Origin: Candidatus Aminicenantota bacterium
GTDB lineage: Bacteria; Acidobacteriota; Aminicenantia; Aminicenantales; UBA8522
DNA length: 6,712 nucleotides
Reading direction: 5' to 3'
Assembly (NCBI GenBank): GCA_003524335.1
Contig: DQHV01000055.1
Coordinates: 787-7,498, forward strand
Below the pieces are notes generated by a model that was not told the DNA's origin, searched no databases, and saw only the letters and a program-made list of their open reading frames with translations. Of the stretch, positions 1 to 6,170 are shown in pieces; the stretch's first letter is position 1; the number at the start of each line of letters is the position of its first letter. The position numbers and the translations under genes were made by a program.

Positions 1-1190
1 ACCGAGAGCCCCGACAGGATCACGGTGGCCGGGCCGGTACGGGAGGACCGGGCGATCTCCTTGACGGGAGTGTGATGGGTATCGGTGAAATACTTGGTCA
101 GCTCGTCGATGGCGATGGCCAGGATGATGCCCACGCCGACCGAAAGGAAAGCCCGCCACTCGTCCATGTAGAAATGGGCCAGGAAGGCGAATGATATAAA
201 GCAGAGGGCGGCCGAGGTGTAGAAGCCGCGGTTGATGCCGGCCATGGCATTGCCCCTTTTCTCGCCTTTCTTGCCGCGCACCTGGTAGGTTCCAATGATC
301 GAAGACAAGACGCCGATGCCGCGAACCAGGAGGGGAAAGATGATCCACTTGATCTGGCCGGTAATCGAGACCAGAGCCAGCCCTAGGATCAGCCCGGAGA
401 CGATGGTCACCTCGTAGCTCTCGAAGATATCGGCGGCCATCCCGGCGCAGTCGCCGACATTGTCGCCGACGAGGTCGGCCACGACGGCGGCGTTGCGCGG
501 GTCGTCTTCTGGGATGCAGGCCTCGACCTTGCCCACTAGGTCGGCGCCCACGTCGGCCGCCTTGGTGAAGATACCCCCCCCGACCCTCATGAACAAGGCG
601 AGGAGTGTCCCGCCAAACCCGAACCCGAGGAGGGCGTCCGGCGCCGCTTTCTGGAAGATCATGAAGATGACCGTGCCTCCAAGGAGTCCGAGGCCGTCGG
701 TCAGCATACCCGTGATCGTGCCGGCCCGGTAGGCGATCTTGAGGGCTTTGTCGAAGCTCGTCCGGGACGCGGCGGCCACCCGGACGTTTCCCTGGACGGC
801 CATGCGCATGCCGAATTGGCCGACCATCAGGGAGAAAAGGGCGCCCAGGACAAACGCGACCGCCCGGCCAAATCCGATGATGAGCTTGACGCGGTCCGGA
901 GTCAGGTTTGGAAACCGCTCCAGTGCTTCCGCCGACGGCGGGACGATGTAGACGCTGAAGAACAGCGCGATGGTCAAAACGACTATCAGCGGCAGGATGG
1001 TCTTGAGCTGCCGGCCGAGGTAGGCGTCGGCGCCCTGCCTGATCGCTTCCCAGACTTCGATCATCTTGGGATTGCCCTTGTCCTCGGCCATGATTTGGCG
1101 CCGGAGGAAAAGGGCGTAAGCCAGTCCGAGCAAAGCGATGCCCAGGACCGCCCACAGGGCAATGGTCTCAAACGGGGTCGCTCCTAACAT
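1..1190 (-). CDS. hppA: Membrane-bound ion-translocating pyrophosphatase, N-terminal 396 residues (runs off window)
   Basis: Integral membrane enzyme that hydrolyses cytoplasmic pyrophosphate and uses the energy to pump H+ and/or Na+ out of the cell. Seen: hydrophobic segments near residues 8-28, 63-83, 102-125, 160-180, 262-280 and 327-365. The family's substrate loop is present: GGGIFTKAADVGADLVGKVE at 204-223 (D213, D217, K221, E223), then EDDPRN at 228-233 and GDNVGDCAGMAAD at 242-254 with D243 and D247. These metal/pyrophosphate residues are intact. The frame is open to the left edge, and family members are usually about 660-800 residues, so roughly half is here. The start at 1190 is preceded by AAGGAG at 8 nt spacing. 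Cys248 in the GDCAG motif matches what I recall of K+-independent enzymes such as that of Rhodospirillum rubrum, but the diagnostic K+-site residues lie beyond the window. H+ versus Na+ specificity is therefore unresolved. Probably its own transcription unit. Confidence 0.97.
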   Translation of the reverse strand, partial: MLGATPFETIALWAVLGIALLGLAYALFLRRQIMAEDKGNPKMIEVWEAIRQGADAYLGRQLKTILPLIVVLTIALFFSVYIVPPSAEALERFPNLTPDRVKLIIGFGRAVAFVLGALFSLMVGQFGMRMAVQGNVRVAAASRTSFDKALKIAYRAGTITGMLTDGLGLLGGTVIFMIFQKAAPDALLGFGFGGTLLALFMRVGGGIFTKAADVGADLVGKVEACIPEDDPRNAAVVADLVGDNVGDCAGMAADIFESYEVTIVSGLILGLALVSITGQIKWIIFPLLVRGIGVLSSIIGTYQVRGKKGEKRGNAMAGINRGFYTSAALCFISFAFLAHFYMDEWRAFLSVGVGIILAIAIDELTKYFTDTHHTPVKEIARSSRTGPATVILSGLS

Positions 1191-1198
1191 CTCCACAT

Positions 1199-1204
1199 CT
1201 CCTT
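1199..1204 (-). promoter_or_regulatory. Ribosome binding site of hppA
   Basis: The minus strand reads AAGGAG here, 8 nt upstream of the ATG at 1190. It is a strong Shine-Dalgarno match. It decides the start against an out-of-frame ATG at 1198-1196, which lies too close to it. Confidence 0.85.
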
Positions 1205-1235
1205 AGATGGCACGTTGTGCGCCGCGGATTTCCCC

Positions 1236-1280
1236 TTTGGGGGGGTTTTGGGACAGCTTGTATAGCACAAATCCCCCAAA
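1236..1280. repeat. 8-bp inverted repeat enclosing the hppA -10 region
   Basis: On the plus strand TTTGGGGG (1236-1243) is matched by its perfect reverse complement CCCCCAAA (1273-1280), with a 29-nt loop between. The loop contains the -10 hexamer of the hppA promoter candidate. A smaller CCCC/GGGG hairpin (1232-1242) sits on one arm. There is no T-tract directly after the second arm in either direction, so it does not fit an intrinsic terminator. It could be an operator or a chance effect of the G/C and A/T homopolymer tracts here; the symmetry is seen, the role is unknown. Confidence 0.35.
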
Positions 1281-1287
1281 AAATCAA
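1259..1287 (-). promoter_or_regulatory. Predicted sigma-70-type promoter of hppA (extended -10)
   Basis: On the minus strand TTGATT (1287-1282, four of six matches to TTGACA) is separated by exactly 17 nt from TATACA (1264-1259, four of six matches to TATAAT). The bases before the -10 are TGC, giving the TGn extension. A start near 1252 would leave a leader of about 60 nt before the ATG at 1190. The rest of the 114-nt miaB-hppA spacer holds only homopolymer tracts and the inverted repeat. Confidence 0.55.
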
Positions 1288-1304
1288 AAACACCGTGCGG
1301 GGAA

Positions 1305-2621
1305 TCAGATGGTTTTTTCGCCGAGGAGGCTGAAGGGGCCGAAGCCGGTGATCCGGACCTCGACGAACCGGCCGGTCGAGTCCTCGTCTGAGCGGAAGTT
1401 GACCACCTGGTTGCCCGCGTTCCGGCCGGAAAAGAGATGCGGGGTTTTTTGGCCGTGCCCCAAGCAGAGGACTCTCATTGTCTGCCCGACGAGGCGTCTG
1501 TGGTCCTCGAGCTGGATATCCTTCTGGACTCTCTGGATTTCCTCAAGCCGGCGCTGCTTCGTCACTTTGGGGACCGAGTCCTCCAACCTCGAGGCCGCCG
1601 TCATAGGCCGCGGCGAATAGCGGAAGGAAAAGATGTTGATGAAGCGGACCTGCCGGAGAACCTCGACAGTCTCCTCGAAGTCCTGATCGGTCTCGCCGGG
1701 AAGGCCGACGATGATGTCCGTGCTCAGGCCGATCCCCGGCATCAGGCTGCGCAGACGGGAAATGATGTTCAAGTATTCTTCTCTGGTGTAGCCTCTTTTC
1801 ATTCTTTTCAGGACGGCGTTCGAGCCCGACTGAAGGGGGAGGTGGAGCTGGCGGCAGACCTTCCTGATTCCGGCCATGGCCTCAGCGATCTCCGGCCGGA
1901 AATTCTTGGGATGCGAGGTCAGGAACCGGATCCACTCGATGCCCTCCACGGTTGCCACCGCTCTCAACAGTTCGGTGAATGGTTTTCCGGAATCGGGGTC
2001 CTGGTAGGAGTTGACATTCTGACCAAGGAGCTGGGCTTCCAGGTAGCCTTTCCGAGCCAGGTCGTGGACCTCTCCGAGGATCGACCGCAGCGGCCGGTAC
2101 TTCTCCCGTCCGCGCGTGTAAGGGACGACGCAGTAGGCGCAAAAGTTATCGCATCCCTCCATCACCGTCACATAGGCGCTGACCGGGCTGTCCCGTTGGA
2201 TGAGGCCGGGCGAGGTCTCATGCCACTCCTTTGTCCAGGAGGTCGAAACGTGCTTTTCGGCGGCTTCCTCTTGAACCAGAGAAATCAGTTCGGCGGTGTT
2301 GTCCGGGCCGAGGACGAAATCGACGGCCGCTTTTTTTTCCAGGAGTTCCCAGCCCCGCAGCTGGGCGACGCAGCCCACGACGGCGATCCGGAGGTTTTTC
2401 TCCTTCTTGAGCTGCGCCAGCCGGCCTAGATAGGAGAAGAGCTTTGCCTCCGACTTCTCCCGGACGGCGCAGGTATTGACGATGACCAAGTCGGCATCCT
2501 CGGGGCGCTCCGCCTTGACGGCTCCCGTCTGACCGAGCATCCCGGAGATCCGCTCGGAATCGCTCTCGTTCATCTGGCAGCCGAACGTGCGGATAAAATA
2601 GCGGCTTTTTTTTTCAGACAT
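1305..2621 (-). CDS. miaB: tRNA-2-methylthio-N6-dimethylallyladenosine37 synthase MiaB
   Basis: Radical-SAM enzyme that adds a methylthio group to i6A37 of tRNAs reading codons beginning with U, after MiaA has prenylated the base; it acts in the cytoplasm. Seen, in order: an N-terminal methylthiotransferase domain with the three auxiliary-cluster cysteines C15 (TFGCQMN), C51 (NTCAVREK) and C84 (VVGCVAQ); a radical-SAM core with the CxxxCxxC motif C157-C161-C164 in MEGCDNFCAYCVVPYTRGRE; and a C-terminal TRAM-type RNA-binding region from about residue 375. At 438 residues it has a usual family length. NTCAVREK and VVPYTRGRE fit MiaB better than the relatives MtaB or RimO. The start at 2621 gives the conserved N-terminus, but no Shine-Dalgarno sequence precedes it and a TATAAT lies 10 nt upstream. 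The C_GCAxxG gene ends 32 nt upstream. A run of nine A falls in codons 3-6 and a run of eight A near codons 95-97; both read through in frame. Confidence 0.96.
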   Translation of the reverse strand: MSEKKSRYFIRTFGCQMNESDSERISGMLGQTGAVKAERPEDADLVIVNTCAVREKSEAKLFSYLGRLAQLKKEKNLRIAVVGCVAQLRGWELLEKKAAVDFVLGPDNTAELISLVQEEAAEKHVSTSWTKEWHETSPGLIQRDSPVSAYVTVMEGCDNFCAYCVVPYTRGREKYRPLRSILGEVHDLARKGYLEAQLLGQNVNSYQDPDSGKPFTELLRAVATVEGIEWIRFLTSHPKNFRPEIAEAMAGIRKVCRQLHLPLQSGSNAVLKRMKRGYTREEYLNIISRLRSLMPGIGLSTDIIVGLPGETDQDFEETVEVLRQVRFINIFSFRYSPRPMTAASRLEDSVPKVTKQRRLEEIQRVQKDIQLEDHRRLVGQTMRVLCLGHGQKTPHLFSGRNAGNQVVNFRSDEDSTGRFVEVRITGFGPFSLLGEKTI

Positions 2622-2631
2622 AGCGAAGAGG

Positions 2632-2659
2632 ATTATACAATGACGTCCGGAGACTACAA
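2632..2659 (-). promoter_or_regulatory. Predicted promoter of miaB, giving a near-leaderless mRNA
   Basis: The minus strand carries a perfect TATAAT at 2637-2632. A weak -35 candidate, TTGTAG, lies at 2659-2654 with 16-nt spacing and contains the stop codon of the preceding gene. Transcription would begin near 2624-2625, only 3-4 nt before the miaB ATG at 2621. The absence of an AGGAG-like element between promoter and start is consistent with this. The hexamer is seen; its activity is inferred. Confidence 0.5.
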
Positions 2660-3088
2660 AATCTGTTCAAGGATCTCGACGGCGTCGGCGACGAACCTCG
2701 GGCAGAGGTTCTCGAAGACACCGCGCTCCGCTCCCAGCTTGTGCCCTTCGGGCGAGCTCAGGTCGACGCCGATGAGCTCGCGGCAGACGATGGAGCCGTG
2801 ACGGTCCTGGAATCTCCGGAGAAAATCGTGGACGAGGCGGTAGGTCTTTTCCTTGGCCTCCTCGTCCTCCGGCCGAGTCCTTCCGTGCTTGAGTCCGATG
2901 GCCAGCATGGCCCCCGTGACGGCCCCGCAGGTTAAGCCCATCCTGGCCATCCCGCCCCCGAAAGCCTGCGAGATCTTGAGGGCTCTCTCTCTGTCCAACC
3001 CAAGCGGTTCGCTGATTGCGGCCAGCACGGCCTGCGAACAACTGAACCCTTGCCTGAAGCTCTGAACGGCATCCTGGGCTCGGCTCAT
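2654..3088 (-). CDS. C_GCAxxG_C_C family protein (putative redox-active four-cysteine protein)
   Basis: A 144-residue soluble protein of the C_GCAxxG_C_C family, typically about 140 residues with four invariant cysteines and a CGAxxG motif. All four are here: C17 (FSCSQAV), C54 within CGAVTG (54-59), C102 (SIVCRELIG) and C129 (ENLCPRF). The glycine-rich FGGGMARMG stretch (43-51) just before the second cysteine is also present. The family has been called putatively redox-active, but I know of no established reaction; metal or Fe-S binding by the cysteines is plausible only. There is no signal peptide. The start at 3088 is chosen because AAGGAG lies 6 nt upstream and the family domain begins at once. 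The frame stays open further upstream to an ATG at 3370, but that extension lies inside recN and is low-complexity. The ATG overlaps the recN stop (ATGA), which indicates translational coupling. Confidence 0.92.
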   Translation of the reverse strand: MSRAQDAVQSFRQGFSCSQAVLAAISEPLGLDRERALKISQAFGGGMARMGLTCGAVTGAMLAIGLKHGRTRPEDEEAKEKTYRLVHDFLRRFQDRHGSIVCRELIGVDLSSPEGHKLGAERGVFENLCPRFVADAVEILEQIL

Positions 3089-4788
3089 GCGTTTCTCCTT
3101 TTTGTCTTTTCCTGCTCTAGGTTGAGATGGAGCATTTCTCTGGCGTTCTGCAAAGATGTTGCCGTCATCCGGCTCCCGGAGAGGAGACGGGAGATTTCTG
3201 AAACTCTCTCCTCGAAACCCAGTTTCTGGACGGTGGTGAAGGTGCGCTCCCGGGCGACCGTCTTTTCGATCCGGTAATGGTGCGGAGCGAAGGACGCGAT
3301 TTGGGGCAGATGGGTGATGCAGATGACCTGGTGGCGCCGGGCCAGGTCGCGGAGTTTCGAGGCGATGCACTCGGCCGTTTTTCCCCCTATTCCTGAGTCG
3401 ATCTCGTCAAAAATGAGCGTCTTGAGAAGGTCTTTCTCCTTGCCGATGGTTTTCAGGGCCAGCATGATGCGGGACAGTTCTCCGCCCGAGGCAACTTTCC
3501 GGAGGGGCCGCAGGTCCTCTCCCGGGTTGGGGCTGATCAGGAATTCAACCTCATCGAGCCCCAGTTCCCGGGCCGTTTCCGGGGCGAGCGCGTCGAGTGG
3601 AGCCGTCTCCAGCTTCACCTGGAACCTGGCTTTCCGCATTCCCAGGAGAGCGATCTCTTTTTCCACCTGGTCTTGGAGCCTGGGCGAGCCATCGTGCCGC
3701 AAACGGGAGAGCCTCTCTGCCTTAGCCTTATAACCTCTGAGAGACTGGCTGATCTCCGCCTCGAGGCCGGCCAGCGTCTCCTCGCTCCGGGCGAGGTCAT
3801 CAGATTCCTGCTTCGCTTTGGCGCAATGGCGGAGGATGTCCTCGATCGTCTCGCCGTACTTGCGCCGGAGCTTCTCGATCGTGCTCAGCCTGGCCTCCAG
3901 TTCCTCGAGCCGCTCAGGCCCGAGGCTCTGCCGGTCTTTGAACCTGATCAGGGCATCGGCCAGCTCTCGAACGGCGATGGCCGACTGGCCGAGCGAATCA
4001 TCATAGGCTTCAAAACCCTGGTCGAACCGGGCGAGCTCGCGCACGACTTCCTGGAGTTTAGAAAGACCGGCGGAGACAGAACCCTCGTCGCTGTAGGCGC
4101 AGCCCAGGCCGGCTTCGACGAGCAGGGCGACCTTTTCAGAGTTCTTGAGGATGTTCCGCTCAGCCAGCAGCTCCTCCCATTCTCCGGGATGAAGCCCGGC
4201 GGCTTCTATCTCTTTGATCTGGAATCCCAAGAAGTCCAGGCGTTGCTCCCGCTCTCGTTTCCTCGCCTCGAGTTCTCCCTGCTGCCGGCTCAGCCGGCGC
4301 AAGTCCTGGGCGACGCGGGCCACCTCTTCCCTTAGCCCTCCCAAGCCGAGGAAATCGTCGAGATAGCGGAGATGGTTCTCGATCTGGAGAAGGAAGATGT
4401 GGTCGTTCTGGCCGTAGATGTCCACCAGGAAAGGGCTGACCTCCTTGAGTTTCTTCGCGGGGACGAGGACCCCGTTGAGATAGGCTTTTCCGGTCCCGTC
4501 TTGGGTGATGTGCCTCTGGATGAAAACCTCCCCTTCCTCGCTGAGCGAGGGGTCGGCGGCGACGCCCTTTGGCGGGGGCAAACGGAAAACGGCCTCGATC
4601 GTTGCCTCGGCCCTTCCCGTACGGATCAGGTCGGGGGACGCCTTATCTCCCAGGACCAGCTTGATCCCGTCGATGATGATCGATTTCCCGGCGCCGGTCT
4701 CTCCGGTGAGGATGGAGAAGCCTTCCTGAAAATGGATTTCCAGGTCCTCGATGGTGGCCAGGTTCTTGATGTGGAGAGAGCCGAGCAT
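3085..4788 (-). CDS. recN: DNA repair protein RecN (SMC-like ATPase)
   Basis: Cytoplasmic SMC-family ATPase that acts early in double-strand break repair, holding DNA ends or sisters together for RecA-dependent recombination. Seen: an N-terminal ATPase half beginning MLGSLHIKNLATIEDLEI with Walker A GETGAGKS at 29-36; a long charged region at about 150-380 rich in E, R, L and Q that fits the short coiled coil; then the C-terminal ATPase half with the ABC signature ASGGELSR at 433-440, Walker B TLIFDEIDSGIGG at 457-469 (D461, E462) and the H-loop ITHLPQIAS at 491-499. The 567 residues match the family's usual 550-570, and all ATPase motifs are intact. The start at 4788 gives the conserved N-terminus; only a weak AGGG lies directly before it, so translation may depend on ribosomes ending on the protease gene 6 nt upstream. 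The 3' end overlaps the next gene by 4 nt. No LexA-type operator can be judged, because the operon's promoter is outside the window. Confidence 0.98.
   Translation of the reverse strand: MLGSLHIKNLATIEDLEIHFQEGFSILTGETGAGKSIIIDGIKLVLGDKASPDLIRTGRAEATIEAVFRLPPPKGVAADPSLSEEGEVFIQRHITQDGTGKAYLNGVLVPAKKLKEVSPFLVDIYGQNDHIFLLQIENHLRYLDDFLGLGGLREEVARVAQDLRRLSRQQGELEARKREREQRLDFLGFQIKEIEAAGLHPGEWEELLAERNILKNSEKVALLVEAGLGCAYSDEGSVSAGLSKLQEVVRELARFDQGFEAYDDSLGQSAIAVRELADALIRFKDRQSLGPERLEELEARLSTIEKLRRKYGETIEDILRHCAKAKQESDDLARSEETLAGLEAEISQSLRGYKAKAERLSRLRHDGSPRLQDQVEKEIALLGMRKARFQVKLETAPLDALAPETARELGLDEVEFLISPNPGEDLRPLRKVASGGELSRIMLALKTIGKEKDLLKTLIFDEIDSGIGGKTAECIASKLRDLARRHQVICITHLPQIASFAPHHYRIEKTVARERTFTTVQKLGFEERVSEISRLLSGSRMTATSLQNAREMLHLNLEQEKTKRRNA
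3095..3100 (-). promoter_or_regulatory. Ribosome binding site inside the recN 3' end
   Basis: The minus strand reads AAGGAG 6 nt upstream of the ATG at 3088, inside the last codons of recN. It fixes the start of the C_GCAxxG gene and rules out the longer open frame that begins within recN. Confidence 0.85.
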
Positions 4789-4794
4789 CCCTGG

Positions 4795-6153
4795 TTACTT
4801 CGAGAGCTTGATCGGGACGAGTGCCTTCTCCATGTTGATCCGTCCGTAGCCGATATAGTCGTCCCTCCCGGAGTGCTCTCCGGAATTCACGTCGTCGGAG
4901 GAATAGCGGATGACGTTCATGATCTCGTCGACCGTGAGCCATGGTTTGAGGCCCTTGATCAATGCGGCCAGGCCCGCGACATGCGGCGCCGAGGATGACG
5001 TGCCGGAGCCGAACGCATAGGGGAGAGAGTCCGGCCCCCAGTACCAGGTCGGCACGATGCTCAGGACCCATTCTCCGGGAGCGGCCACGTCCACCTCAGG
5101 GCCGAAGCAGGACCAGGATGCCCGGGCGTCATCATAGTCGGTTGCCGCTACGGCAAGACAATAGGCATCGTAGGCCGCGGGATAGAAAACGGCGGTGTCA
5201 TCGTTTCCGGCCGAGGCCGCGATCACCACGCCCTTATCATGGGCGTACCTCAGGGCATCGCGCAGGGAATCGTCGGGCGCGTCGCCTCCCAGGCTGAGGT
5301 TGATGACGTGGGCGCCGTTGTCCGCCGCCCAGAGGATTCCGTCAATGACATCGTCGTACCAGGCAGTGCCCTCATTATCGGTGACCTTGACCGGGAGAAT
5401 CCTGCAGTTCCAGGCGACTCCGGCCATGCCTTCATCGTTATTGGTGTCCGCCGCAGCGATCCCGGCCACATATGTCCCGTGGCCGTTGTCGTCGGTGGCG
5501 TCCCAGTCATCGTTGGCAAAATCACGGCCGCGCGATATGAACTTGTTTTTAATATCCGGATGCTCGAAATCAACCCCGGAATCAATTATGGCGATGACCG
5601 TCTCCGCAGTTCCCTTGGCCTCCCCCCAGCCGGCCGTGGCCTTGATATCGGCCTTAGGCTTGCCGCTGGGGCTCCCCGGCGCGCCGATCTCCTGGCCGGT
5701 GTTATTGAGGGCATACTGGTAGCGGAAAAGCGTGTCGTTGGGAGTGACCATGATCCGGGCGCTATAGTTGGGTCCGGCGTACACGACATCGGGATTCTGG
5801 CTCAGGGCATAAGACATCACTTCCACCGACGCCCAGTCGGGAATCCTGACCTGGTAGAGGTTGAGACGGGAGATCCTCTTGATTTTCTTGATGTCGTACC
5901 TGGCTAAGGTGGCATCGATAAGCTGGGTCCTGATCTCCGGTTTGAACCTGACTAGGACCTGTCCAGGGGCGTAGCGCGGCCCCTCCGCTCGGAGGGGGAG
6001 GCCGCCGTTGAGCGAACGGATGCTCCTGCGGATGGTCGGAGCCGCCCCCTCCCTGGCCCTCTCGGCCCGGACTCTTTGGAAGCTGTAGCCAGAGGCCAAC
6101 AGTACGAGCAGAAGGGACGGGATCACCAAGCTTTTTCTCTTCAATACGGTCAT
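4795..6153 (-). CDS. Secreted subtilisin-like serine protease (peptidase family S8) with propeptide
   Basis: Predicted exported endopeptidase of 452 residues. Seen: a signal peptide with basic n-region (KRK, 5-7) and hydrophobic core (about 8-24), with possible cleavage after VRA at 28-30. A propeptide at about 60-135, with YAPGQVLVRFKPE and NPDVVYAGPNY, resembles the fervidolysin/thermitase-type N-terminal prodomain that assists folding and inhibits the enzyme. The catalytic domain has D191 (AIIDSGVD), H225 (NGHGTYVAG), oxyanion N317 (ASAGND) and S386 (GTSSSAPHVAG), so the triad is complete. The acidic stretch at 211-222 may bind calcium. The protein ends about 65 residues after the catalytic serine, so there is no added C-terminal binding or sorting domain. 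There is no lipobox cysteine. The start at 6153 has GGAG 6 nt upstream. It lies 17 nt after the beta-barrel gene and 6 nt before recN, so the three are probably co-transcribed. The substrate is unknown. Confidence 0.95.
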   Translation of the reverse strand: MTVLKRKSLVIPSLLLVLLASGYSFQRVRAERAREGAAPTIRRSIRSLNGGLPLRAEGPRYAPGQVLVRFKPEIRTQLIDATLARYDIKKIKRISRLNLYQVRIPDWASVEVMSYALSQNPDVVYAGPNYSARIMVTPNDTLFRYQYALNNTGQEIGAPGSPSGKPKADIKATAGWGEAKGTAETVIAIIDSGVDFEHPDIKNKFISRGRDFANDDWDATDDNGHGTYVAGIAAADTNNDEGMAGVAWNCRILPVKVTDNEGTAWYDDVIDGILWAADNGAHVINLSLGGDAPDDSLRDALRYAHDKGVVIAASAGNDDTAVFYPAAYDAYCLAVAATDYDDARASWSCFGPEVDVAAPGEWVLSIVPTWYWGPDSLPYAFGSGTSSSAPHVAGLAALIKGLKPWLTVDEIMNVIRYSSDDVNSGEHSGRDDYIGYGRINMEKALVPIKLSK

Positions 6154-6159
6154 GGTTTA

Positions 6160-6163
6160 CTCC
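6160..6163 (-). promoter_or_regulatory. Ribosome binding site of the S8 protease gene
   Basis: GGAG on the minus strand, 6 nt upstream of the ATG at 6153, inside the 17-nt gap after the preceding stop codon. It supports the start that includes the whole signal peptide. Confidence 0.7.
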
Positions 6164-6170
6164 GAATCAG

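Noticed and set aside
816..1187. 123-codon plus-strand open frame at the 5' end of hppA
   Set aside because: It is codon-aligned with the pyrophosphatase frame and of low complexity; the opposite strand carries the conserved protein.
1270..1304. Intrinsic terminator after miaB (T-rich stretch downstream of its stop on the minus strand)
   Set aside because: T-tracts are present, but the only stem before them is a 3-bp CCG/CGG. The longer ATTCCCC/GGGGGAT pairing encloses the T-tract instead of preceding it.
1437..2429. 330-codon plus-strand open frame opposite miaB
   Set aside because: Its codons align exactly with the miaB codons on the other strand. Stops could arise only from TTA, CTA or TCA codons in miaB, which are rare in this GC-rich DNA. 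The translation has no recognisable domain.
2622..2653. Terminator between the C_GCAxxG gene and miaB
   Set aside because: The 32-nt gap has only a short GACGTC palindrome and no T-tract, so transcription may read through into miaB in addition to its own promoter.
3089..3370. 94-residue N-terminal extension of the C_GCAxxG protein up to an ATG at 3370
   Set aside because: The extension lies inside recN, is Pro/Arg-rich with no family similarity, and a strong ribosome binding site directly precedes the ATG at 3088.
3673..4998. Long plus-strand open frames at 3673-4335 and 4372-4998 opposite recN
   Set aside because: Both are in codon register with recN, giving the same antisense shadow. There is no ribosome binding site pattern or known domain, while recN has all its ATPase motifs.
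5239..5907. 222-codon plus-strand open frame opposite the S8 protease
   Set aside because: It is codon-aligned with the protease gene and explained by the scarcity of TTA, CTA and TCA codons. The protease has a full catalytic triad in the sense frame.
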